From: Alphaproteobacteria bacterium
GTDB taxonomy: Bacteria; Pseudomonadota; Alphaproteobacteria; Micropepsales; Micropepsaceae
Assembly (NCBI GenBank): GCA_028869725.1
Contig: JAGWRJ010000457.1
Location: 1-16,481 of the forward strand
DNA: 16,481 nucleotides
Reading direction: 5' to 3'
Numbering within the stretch: the stretch's first letter is position 1; each line of letters starts with the position of its first letter. The translations under genes were made by a program, and so were the position numbers. Positions 1-5,290 of the stretch are shown here, one piece after another. Under the pieces are notes generated by a model. The model made no database searches. It saw only the letters and a program-made list of their open reading frames with translations, and was not told the DNA's origin.

Positions 1-31
1 CCGTGGTCTGACCCGGGTTATTCCGCAGGCA

Positions 32-181
32 TCAAATAAGATTCCTGAACATGAATACCATGTCGGAGCCGAATTGGCTGATAGCAATCAGATAGGCGCC
101 CAGCATGATGAATACTGCGGATACCGCCGAAATTGCCGGCAAGTACCACCATTTACGGTCGGCAAAATAATTAATGTACAT
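32..181 (-). CDS. Small single-span membrane protein, unknown function (49 aa)
   Basis: I do not recognise this protein. The frame is open further upstream to an ATG at 256, but I chose the ATG at 181. From there the protein begins MYINYFADRKWW and runs directly into one hydrophobic stretch at about residues 15-35, rich in Ala, Val, Ile, Leu and Met. A short polar turn and a Met/Phe-rich tail follow. This layout suggests one transmembrane helix with a short positively charged N-terminal end. The upstream bases (reading GGAATTCAGAAA before the ATG) give only a weak ribosome site. The gene follows the 137-residue gene at 260-673 on the same strand with a 78-bp gap, so the two may be co-transcribed. 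Its reality rests on the plausible membrane segment and orientation only. Confidence 0.45.
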   Translation of the reverse strand: MYINYFADRKWWYLPAISAVSAVFIMLGAYLIAISQFGSDMVFMFRNLI

Positions 182-259
182 TTTCTGAATTCCAGTTTTA
201 CTGCTTGAATTAAACGCCGGCAACATTGTTGCCGGTTGTGGATTGCTGCAAATCAAAGC

Positions 260-673
260 TTACGCATCCGCTTTGCCCGAAGGACCAGGCGTTTTGTCGT
301 CAGTCTTGCGGCCCATCTTTGCTACCGGTAGTTCTGGCAGTCCGCCCGTCAGGGCGCTGGGCTCCCGCGCGGCGTGGACGCTTTTGCCGGCGGTTGGCTG
401 GCGGCGGTCGCGGATCGGGGCATCCATGTCCTGGTCAGAGATGGCTGCATCCGCTTTCACGTCCACCGGGGCGTCTTGAGAATCCGACTTCATATCCTGA
501 TGGTTCGGATCCGCAATCACTTGGGCGTCGCTCTGGGTCGCGATCTGTGGGGCCGCAATTGCCTGTGCGGGCTCGGTATTCCCGGCCGGTGTCACTGTGG
601 GTGCCTGCACCACAGGTGCAGCTGTCTCATTTGGGTTTGAATCGTGTTTCGGGTCGCATTTGGAATGCTGCAT
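260..673 (-). CDS. Low-complexity polar protein, unknown function (137 aa)
   Basis: I do not recognise this protein. The frame is open up to 868, but the ATG at 673 is preferred because AAGGATT lies about 7 bases before it, a good ribosome site, and the longer N-terminus looks like translated noncoding DNA. The protein starts MQHSKCDPKHDSNPNE and is rich in Ala, Pro, Asp, Gln and Thr. It has no hydrophobic core, membrane segment or signal peptide, and ends in a Lys/Gly/Pro-rich tail. It is probably intrinsically disordered. The single Cys is at residue 6. It is followed on the same strand by the small membrane protein at 32-181. Alternating acidic and Pro/Ala-rich composition makes a real but fast-evolving gene more likely than a chance frame, though chance is not excluded. 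Confidence 0.45.
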   Translation of the reverse strand: MQHSKCDPKHDSNPNETAAPVVQAPTVTPAGNTEPAQAIAAPQIATQSDAQVIADPNHQDMKSDSQDAPVDVKADAAISDQDMDAPIRDRRQPTAGKSVHAAREPSALTGGLPELPVAKMGRKTDDKTPGPSGKADA

Positions 674-1379
674 GAAATTTAATCCTTGAATTGACGGTGC
701 CACGGTTTTCGGCCGCACAGACGGCGACGCAAACGCCGGCATGCGCGGGCTACTGACGATGACTGCTTTGTGCGGCAGCAGGGGCAGCGGCGGGATTCGT
801 TTCGGTGAGGAGATCCAAAACGGAAGGTAACGAAGCCGCTGTTTTGGCGTATCTATAGCAAACAACACTGCGTATGCAGTGCGTGGCGGGACTATACACT
901 GAAACGCATGCGCGTGCGGATTCAGGTGTAAATATCATGTGACCGGCCAATATTGGCGGATACAGCATGCAGCCCGGCTGTGATTCATGCCTGTGCGACC
1001 TCAACAAACCAATTGCAAGTGCCTTACATCCGCACGATTGGCACACAGCGTGAACACATCATGCTTGTGCGCTGCGATTGAAACATTACCAAAGTGCAGA
1101 TGATTGCCGCACGCAAATGCATTCCAGAATCCGAATATCAAAATGTTGTGGGGCAAACTCGGAACGAATGATCACCCAGCGCGCTGTATCTATATGCGGC
1201 GAAAGAGAGTAGAGTCAGAACCTGTCTCAGCCGTTCCCATTCCCAGGCTCCTCCAATTGAAGTTGTGAATGCGATCCGCCAGCGACAGCTGCCGTGTGGA
1301 AAGGTATCGTGCGCCCGCGATATTGCGGACGTGAATTCGCCTGAATCCAGCGCGTCGGTGAATCATCAGGAGAAGGATC
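674..1379. other. Intergenic region of about 700 bp without a supported gene
   Basis: The open frames here (for example 750-1046 on the minus strand, and the extension of the 260-673 frame to 868) have no recognisable protein features, no ribosome sites and atypical composition. I see no tRNA or other RNA gene. The visible elements are the palindrome and possible promoter at 852-881 and the ribosome site AGGAGAAGG at about 1369-1377 that serves the downstream gene. Confidence 0.5.
852..881 (-). promoter_or_regulatory. Possible extended -10 promoter with overlapping 16-bp inverted repeat
   Basis: A perfect inverted repeat, CACTGC-GTAT-GCAGTG, occupies 866-881. Just downstream on the minus strand is TGCTATAGAT (851-860 in plus coordinates), which resembles an extended -10 element. 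A repressor bound to the palindrome would cover the -35 position. It faces the gene starting at 673, leaving a leader of about 170 nt. No good -35 hexamer is visible. The palindrome is certain; the promoter is a guess. Confidence 0.3.
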
Positions 1380-1934
1380 ATGAATGAGTTCAAAGTCTAT
1401 GACATCACCAATGCCCCGTCCGATTCACGCGTTGATCTCGAAAAGATCAAGTTGAATCACGGCAATATCCCCAATGTGTACGCGGTCATGGCCGAGTCAC
1501 CCCCACTGCTGAAAGGCCACGTGGCGCTCAAAGAGCTTTTCGAAAAGACATCGTTCAACAAGCAGGAACGCAAGATCGTGCTGCTGACGGCCAGCCGTGA
1601 GAATGACAGCAGCTACTGCACCGCAGTCTATAGCGGCGCTGCCGAGAAGCACAACGTACCGGCCGAGGTCATTGAGGCCGTGCGCACAGGTGCATCGCTC
1701 AAGGACAAGAAGCTTGAAGCGCTGCGGTCGTTCACAGCAGAAATCGTGAACGAGCGTGGCCAGGTGGACGAAACTGACGTCAAGAGCTTTTTGGACGCCG
1801 GTTATACCCGCGCCAACATCCTCGAAATCGTGCTGGCCGTCGGCATGGTGACGTTGACCAACTACACGAACCTTATCGCCAAGACCCCACTCGACGCGCA
1901 GTTCGAGCCGAAGGTGTGGAAGAAAGCGAGCTGA
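1380..1934 (+). CDS. AhpD/carboxymuconolactone decarboxylase-family protein with altered active site
   Basis: This 184-residue protein belongs to the alkylhydroperoxidase-like (AhpD/CMD) family, whose members reduce peroxides through a CxxC thiol pair or carry out related decarboxylations. It has the family pattern: a PNVYAVMAESPPLLKGH segment at about 31-47, the helix QERKIVLLTASREN at 62-75, the active-site turn at 74-84, and the C-terminal DAGYTRANILEIVLAVGM and NYTNLIAKTPLD segments. In peroxidase members the turn reads E-N-x-C-x-Y-C-x-x-x-H. Here it is E74, Ser77 in place of the first Cys, Cys80 retained, and Tyr84 in place of His. Cys80 is the only cysteine, so CxxC disulfide chemistry is not possible. 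AGGAGAAGG lies 3-11 bases before the ATG, a strong ribosome site. It is a single gene closed by a terminator. The family is clear; the substrate is unknown. Confidence 0.9.
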   Translation: MNEFKVYDITNAPSDSRVDLEKIKLNHGNIPNVYAVMAESPPLLKGHVALKELFEKTSFNKQERKIVLLTASRENDSSYCTAVYSGAAEKHNVPAEVIEAVRTGASLKDKKLEALRSFTAEIVNERGQVDETDVKSFLDAGYTRANILEIVLAVGMVTLTNYTNLIAKTPLDAQFEPKVWKKAS

Positions 1935-1955
1935 AGTTCAGGTCTAAGCCGATTC

Positions 1956-1984
1956 AACGGGGCGGAATACCGCCCCGTTTTTTT
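1956..1984 (+). terminator. Intrinsic terminator of the AhpD-family gene
   Basis: A GC-rich stem AACGGGGCGG / CCGCCCCGTT closes over the four-base loop AATA and runs into seven T residues. It starts 21 bp after the stop codon at 1934. The stem is perfect, so this is a textbook rho-independent terminator on the plus strand. Confidence 0.93.
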
Positions 1985-2129
1985 ACGGCCGAGATTTCAT
2001 ACAGGAACACCATCTCTTTTTGAAAATCGGCGACATCGCTTTGCAGGGCGCACACCATTCGGCCCAGTAGTCCACCAGTACCGGCAGTTCGGATTGCAGC
2101 ACCTGTTCGTCAAAATTCAATCGATGCAT
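1983..2129 (-). pseudogene. Truncated thioredoxin (N-terminal 36 residues retained)
   Basis: A short minus-strand frame begins at ATG 2129 and encodes MHRLNFDEQVLQ, then ELPVLVDYWAEWCAPCKAMS and PIF. This is the N-terminal part of a thioredoxin: beta strand, the WC-x-x-C redox site (Cys26, Cys29) and the start of the next helix. AAAGGC lies 11 bases before the ATG. After residue 36 the resemblance stops. The frame adds twelve unrelated residues and ends at TAA 1983-1985, inside the T-tract of the neighbouring terminator. A normal thioredoxin has about 105-110 residues, so the C-terminal two thirds, including the cis-Pro region, are missing. Reading the other frames past residue 36 does not recover thioredoxin sequence, so this is a deletion and not a simple frameshift. 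A 48-residue peptide may still be translated. Confidence 0.8.
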
Positions 2130-2279
2130 GGCGATGAATTGCCTTTGAGGGCGGGATGGGTGGATTCGCGGCTATAGAAAAGGATAGCGTCCCCTTTATT
2201 TCCCCCGTCACGCGGTGCGGTGATGGCATGAGTCAACTGGCCATCATGGACCCGGCTCCGGCACGAGACTCGATCAGGC
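2130..2279. other. Gap of 150 bp, possible left edge of the accessory block
   Basis: There is no gene here. The segment separates the thioredoxin remnant from the stop of the 385-residue gene. I looked for a partner of the repeat array at 15992-16133 and for IS-type inverted repeats and saw neither. Confidence 0.4.
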
Positions 2280-3437
2280 TCAATCTGGACGCTGAACTAA
2301 TTCATTTAGAGCGATTGCCCAGGCCCGCACCCACTCACCGTTGTTCTTGCGCTCCTCGAACTTGAGCCTATTTATCCCAACTGCTTCCCAACGCTCTTCC
2401 GCGTCGTCGAGCATTCCCACAACGGCTCCTGGATTGCCGTCGATGGCGCTTTCGCACTGAGCGAACCAGTACATATATTGACGCCATGAGTCTGCAAGGA
2501 CTGGCGTCCTTTCGGCCACTCCTAACTTCTCCAATATTGCTTTGCTGTACGGATTCTCTGCATGCGTGGGAGACAATGGCAGGAGGGCCCTAAAACGTGC
2601 TAGATCGGCTTCTCGGAGAAACGCCAATAATGACGGCTCAAACCAGTACCAAAGATTGCGGCCTCCCGATTCCTCCTCCACATCAAATCTACCGCGTGTA
2701 AAGCGTCGCAGATTGAAGAATTTGCCGGTAGCGACGTGCGCGGCACCTGCTGCCTTCCACAACACCATCTCCGAGGAGGTCGTGCTCACGAGGACTTTGT
2801 AGCCTGCGTTTTCGAGGAGTCGGATTAAGCGTGCGGCAGCTTCAAGTTCGTTGGACCGCGTGCGCTCCAGTCGCGGCGACGTGTCATCCGACAGCACCAG
2901 ATATATGTCAGTGCCCTTGAATTTTGAGAGCAGCGAGGCAACCTGTAAGTGGCGCTTGGAAATCGCAAGGTCCTGCATCTCCACCAACGCCGTGAGGAAG
3001 GGTCGCAACGGTGAATCCTTTACTTTGTTGACGAGGACGTTACCCAAGTCCGTCAGAAACTCGTAGTAGTCATTGGAGGCCGCACGCGGATGAGGTGCCG
3101 GCGAGCAAATGCCGTTCGGTGCAAACGGCTTTGCTGCTCCGATAATTTTGTCAATGATGCCTAACCAAGCCTCTTTTGTGGTCAGGTCAGCGGTGTCTAC
3201 ACCATCCGGCATGTATCCCCAGGTAGGTAGGGACCCGCGCCCTTGTAGTGGCACGTAGAGCTGCGGGTCAAAGACGATATCGAGATCGCTGCGCTTTTTG
3301 CGAACGTTAGCACAGCACTCCAGAGTCTCTGTGGGCGAATAGTTAACGGGGCTCAGAACAACGCCCTTGTACTTGGCTAAACTAGGTTCAAGTACTAAGT
3401 TGGCCGAGTGGTGGCCCAATTGATGGTAGGCGCTCAT
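2280..3437 (-). CDS. Unknown 385-residue protein, possible TIM-barrel fold, in kinase/nuclease operon
   Basis: I cannot assign this protein to a named family. It has alternating short beta strands and helices: GVVLSPVNYS at 25-34, LDIVFDPQLYVP at 52-63, TDIYLVLSDD at 176-185, YKVLVSTTSSEMVLWKAAGA at 213-232 and HVATGKFFNLRRF at 234-246. This rhythm, with small polar residues at strand ends, resembles a TIM-barrel enzyme, loosely like a tRNA-guanine transglycosylase-type barrel. That is an impression from pattern, not a demonstrated homology. Residues 190-210 (LERTRSNELEAAARLIRLLE) form a clear helix between two strands. The C-terminal 120 residues are helical and Trp-rich. No signal peptide or membrane segment is visible. 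The ATG is one base past the TAA of the kinase gene (TAACATG), with AGGGG upstream, so the two are translationally coupled. A function tied to the kinase is likely. Confidence 0.8.
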   Translation of the reverse strand: MSAYHQLGHHSANLVLEPSLAKYKGVVLSPVNYSPTETLECCANVRKKRSDLDIVFDPQLYVPLQGRGSLPTWGYMPDGVDTADLTTKEAWLGIIDKIIGAAKPFAPNGICSPAPHPRAASNDYYEFLTDLGNVLVNKVKDSPLRPFLTALVEMQDLAISKRHLQVASLLSKFKGTDIYLVLSDDTSPRLERTRSNELEAAARLIRLLENAGYKVLVSTTSSEMVLWKAAGAAHVATGKFFNLRRFTRGRFDVEEESGGRNLWYWFEPSLLAFLREADLARFRALLPLSPTHAENPYSKAILEKLGVAERTPVLADSWRQYMYWFAQCESAIDGNPGAVVGMLDDAEERWEAVGINRLKFEERKNNGEWVRAWAIALNELVQRPD

Positions 3438-3438
3438 G

Positions 3439-4281
3439 TTATGCCCCTAGGTTTTGCCATGCCACGATGAGGTCGGCTGGACGCACAAAACGTTTGATTG
3501 GCCAAAATTCAACCATGGGAATCAGGATGCCGAGTCCTTGGGAATTCGCCGCATCAATGAATTCGATAGCAGGCGGCCGTTGGGCCATAAGGCGCATGTA
3601 GCCGTTATTTAGATCCATATCCCCAGAATACGGGTGCATGGCCAAGGTTGCGACAGAGAGTGTAACTCCTAAACCAAATTGATCCGTTCTCCAGTCAATG
3701 CGCGACTTTTCATTGAGGAGCTGCTCTGGTGCGGCAAATTGGGGGGTACATGGGCCCGCCAATATAAACGGCTGTGTGATAGTTGTCGCGTTTAAGTGCC
3801 GCGCTACCCCAAGATCAACCAATACCGCGGCTCCGTCATCACGATACATGATGTTATCCGGCTTAATGTCTCGGTGGACAAGATTACGGCTCGCAAGGTG
3901 CGCAATGGCCTCGCTCATCGCGAGCGCCAGAGCATGTGTGTCCGGTCGGGCAAGCCGGCCCTTCGTTAGCCGCTCGTTTAGCGTGCCTCCACCTATATAT
4001 TCTTCAACAAGATAGTTGACGACAGTACCGTCAATGTCGCGAGATTGGTGGTCGAGAATTTTGGAAATGTTAGCGTGATTGCACGCACTTAGTGCAGTAA
4101 TTTCGCGAGAGAGGCGTTCGTGGTCTGGTGTGCTGGTAAAAAGCTTTAGTGCCAGATCCTGGCCAGCGTGTCGAACGTGGAAGGTCTTCTTGGATGCGCC
4201 TGCATTGCAGGCTCGAACGAACTCGTATCCGTGATCAGCACAGATCCGTTGCGCTAACATCTCTTGTGAGTCCACCTCCAT
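3439..4281 (-). CDS. Soluble Ser/Thr protein kinase (Hanks type, 280 aa)
   Basis: This is a complete eukaryotic-type protein kinase domain with almost nothing else. Visible motifs are the ATP-binding lysine in ALKLF (Lys46), the alpha-C glutamate in SREITAL (Glu60), the catalytic loop HRDIKPDN at 136-143 with Asp138, the metal-binding DLG at 156-158 in place of DFG, APEQ at 184-187 and the structural Asp200 of DWRTDQFGLG. All key catalytic residues are present, so it should be active. The glycine-rich loop (NAGASKKTF, 26-34) is degenerate, with one Gly. There is no membrane segment or PASTA-type sensor, unlike housekeeping PknB kinases. The first ATG overlaps the nuclease gene by 47 bp. An alternative ATG at 4260 (Met8) has GGAGGTGG 11 bases upstream and may be the true start. 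It sits between a nuclease and an unknown protein in one operon, suggesting it phosphorylates one of them or an invader-linked target. Confidence 0.92.
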   Translation of the reverse strand: MEVDSQEMLAQRICADHGYEFVRACNAGASKKTFHVRHAGQDLALKLFTSTPDHERLSREITALSACNHANISKILDHQSRDIDGTVVNYLVEEYIGGGTLNERLTKGRLARPDTHALALAMSEAIAHLASRNLVHRDIKPDNIMYRDDGAAVLVDLGVARHLNATTITQPFILAGPCTPQFAAPEQLLNEKSRIDWRTDQFGLGVTLSVATLAMHPYSGDMDLNNGYMRLMAQRPPAIEFIDAANSQGLGILIPMVEFWPIKRFVRPADLIVAWQNLGA

Positions 4282-4711
4282 TTTCTCGTAGGGATGCCCT
4301 AGCTTTTTGGTGAAGCCATGGTATCACCGGCTTATGGTCGCGACTATTCCAGACCAACTCTACGGCGTACTCATCCATGACACAGAGTCCCACGCCGACA
4401 TCCTCGAAAGCTGGGTGGTGTTGCAACGCTGGCCGCGAAAAGTCCCGCGGAAGTACCACGTAGACCTCGTTGGCGAAACTGGTGTTCCGCCACGCCTGCT
4501 CCATGGCCTTCTGCCAATTGGTCAGCTTAGCCTCGAACGCGACCACGTGGTCGGTGACGGAGAGCGCAAGAAGGTCGGTTCGGCCGGATGAGTAGTCGAA
4601 CTCGCGAACCTGAATTTGACGGAGCCATTCGATAGCGCCTTCCGACACGAGGGTCGCGAGCTGGTCAACCAGCGCGACTTCCTGCACATACCGGAGTGCT
4701 GCCCTGCCCAT
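4235..4711 (-). CDS. PD-(D/E)XK-type nuclease, small stand-alone (158 aa)
   Basis: The protein shows the core of a restriction-endonuclease-like fold. GRTDLLAL (43-50) supplies the catalytic Asp46, and the following strand VVAFEAKL (57-63) supplies Glu60 and Lys62, spaced as in PD-(D/E)XK enzymes. A helix WQKAMEQAWRN (66-76) with Gln72 follows, then a strand EVYVVLP (82-88). The N-terminal helix covers about 10-32. It is the first gene of the three-gene leftward operon and its 3' end overlaps the kinase start. GAGG lies 4 bases before the ATG. A TATAAT sits 35-40 bases upstream on this strand, so it probably has its own promoter in the divergent region. It could cut DNA or RNA; the size resembles small DNA nucleases. 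The motif match is good but I cannot name the subfamily. Confidence 0.75.
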   Translation of the reverse strand: MGRAALRYVQEVALVDQLATLVSEGAIEWLRQIQVREFDYSSGRTDLLALSVTDHVVAFEAKLTNWQKAMEQAWRNTSFANEVYVVLPRDFSRPALQHHPAFEDVGVGLCVMDEYAVELVWNSRDHKPVIPWLHQKARASLRENGGGLTRDVSATDLC

Positions 4712-4742
4712 ATTGCCTCGAGTTAGCTGACACTTTGACTCA

Positions 4743-4772
4743 ATAATTATAGGTTAATTATCATATAATTAA
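4743..4772. promoter_or_regulatory. Divergent promoter/operator with AT-rich inverted repeats
   Basis: The 65 bp between the divergent starts at 4711 and 4777 hold two -10-like hexamers: TATAAT at 4746-4751 on the minus strand, facing the nuclease operon, and TATAAT at 4764-4769 on the plus strand, facing the ribbon-helix-helix gene. A perfect inverted repeat, TTAATTAT-CAT-ATAATTAA, lies at 4754-4772 and overlaps the plus -10. The palindrome ATAATTAT lies at 4743-4750 on the minus -10. A protein bound here could shut both directions. Good -35 hexamers are absent: TTGACT at 4735-4740 is 23 bp from the plus -10, which is too far. Confidence 0.65.
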
Positions 4773-4776
4773 AGGC

Positions 4777-4974
4777 ATGGCCCGTACCCCCAACGCAGAG
4801 AAGAGCGCGACGCTCAGTCTCCAAATCACCCCGACGGTGCATACGCACCTGAAGCGGCTGGTAGCGCTCGGCATGTTCGGGAAAACACCATCAGAAGTAG
4901 CGACGGGAATCCTGTATCAGGCTCTGCAGCGGATGGTCGAGAAAGGACATCTGAAGCATCGTCGCCTCCCGTAG
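4777..4974 (+). CDS. Small ribbon-helix-helix-like DNA-binding protein (65 aa)
   Basis: The layout matches a ribbon-helix-helix (CopG/Arc-like) protein: a basic N-terminus, a short strand ATLSLQIT (11-18), a helix HTHLKRLVALG (22-32), a turn FGKTPSE (34-40) and a second helix VATGILYQALQRMVEKG (41-57), then a basic tail HLKHRRLP. The strand with alternating polar residues would form the DNA-contacting ribbon in a dimer. The best operator candidate is the inverted repeat directly upstream, so it may repress itself and the divergent nuclease/kinase operon. The plus-strand TATAAT at 4764-4769 would start transcription at about 4776, next to the ATG, so the message may be leaderless. The AAAGG before the ATG is too close to act as a normal ribosome site. 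It could also be the control gene of the restriction enzyme that starts 316 bp downstream. There is no toxin partner of normal type next to it. Confidence 0.7.
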   Translation: MARTPNAEKSATLSLQITPTVHTHLKRLVALGMFGKTPSEVATGILYQALQRMVEKGHLKHRRLP

Positions 4975-5290
4975 CCAAGCGGCCTGCGCGCCACGTGTCC
5001 GTCCTTGAAGGGACGGCATATTTATCCCGAGATGTTGAATTCCGTAATAAGTTGACCCACGATGTCGATTATTACCGATCCACTCTGAGCGACACAGGCC
5101 ATTGATACTGATGGATATTCCCGCTAGTTACGCGGGTCAGCGCAAATGAAAATGGTGGGTCAAATGGCCGTGAAAATCAGCACATCGTGATTAGTCCGCG
5201 ACTTGTGACCATCGGGAACCGGGAAAGTGGTCGGACACTGGGTACCCTAACCAAGCGGTCCCAATCTGCAGTCAATATTAAGGGCAGCTC
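4975..5290. other. Gap of 316 bp holding an insertion-sequence relic and the restriction gene leader
   Basis: No gene is supported. The middle part carries the IS21-like end remnants described separately. Near the restriction gene there are a direct repeat CGGGAA (in ATCGGGAACCGGGAAAG, about 5213-5226) and a GGGTACCC palindrome at 5240-5247. I see no clear -35/-10 pair for the restriction gene. AGGG at 5281-5284 is its ribosome site. Confidence 0.5.
5052..5190. mobile_element. Collapsed remnant of an IS21-family-like insertion sequence (both ends, no transposase)
   Basis: TTGACCCAC at 5052-5060 and GTGGGTCAA at 5155-5163 are perfect inverted repeats. Each side has a second copy 23 bp away: CGATCCAC at 5076-5083 on the left and GCGGGTCA at 5132-5139 on the right. 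The two right copies also share a TGAAAAT following each (GYGGGTCA, 7-8 bases, TGAAAAT). Multiple directly repeated sites of this form at inverted ends are typical of IS21-family elements. Outer sequences CGATGT (5060-5065) and ACATCG (about 5181-5187) are also inverted. The interior is only about 70 bp and contains a CCCGC/GCGGG hairpin at 5120-5136, so istA and istB are gone. The repeats are plain to see; the family name is inference. Confidence 0.5.

Noticed and set aside
226..675. Plus-strand frame of 149 codons opposite the 137-residue gene
   Set aside because: Arg/Pro/Gly/Ser-rich text as expected for an antisense shadow. The minus frame has the better ribosome site, but since neither is a known family this is not certain.
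1141..1160. TGTGGGGCAAAC as the left partner of the Tn7-like end
   Set aside because: Only the first six bases match and no CCATA-TGCA repeats follow it.
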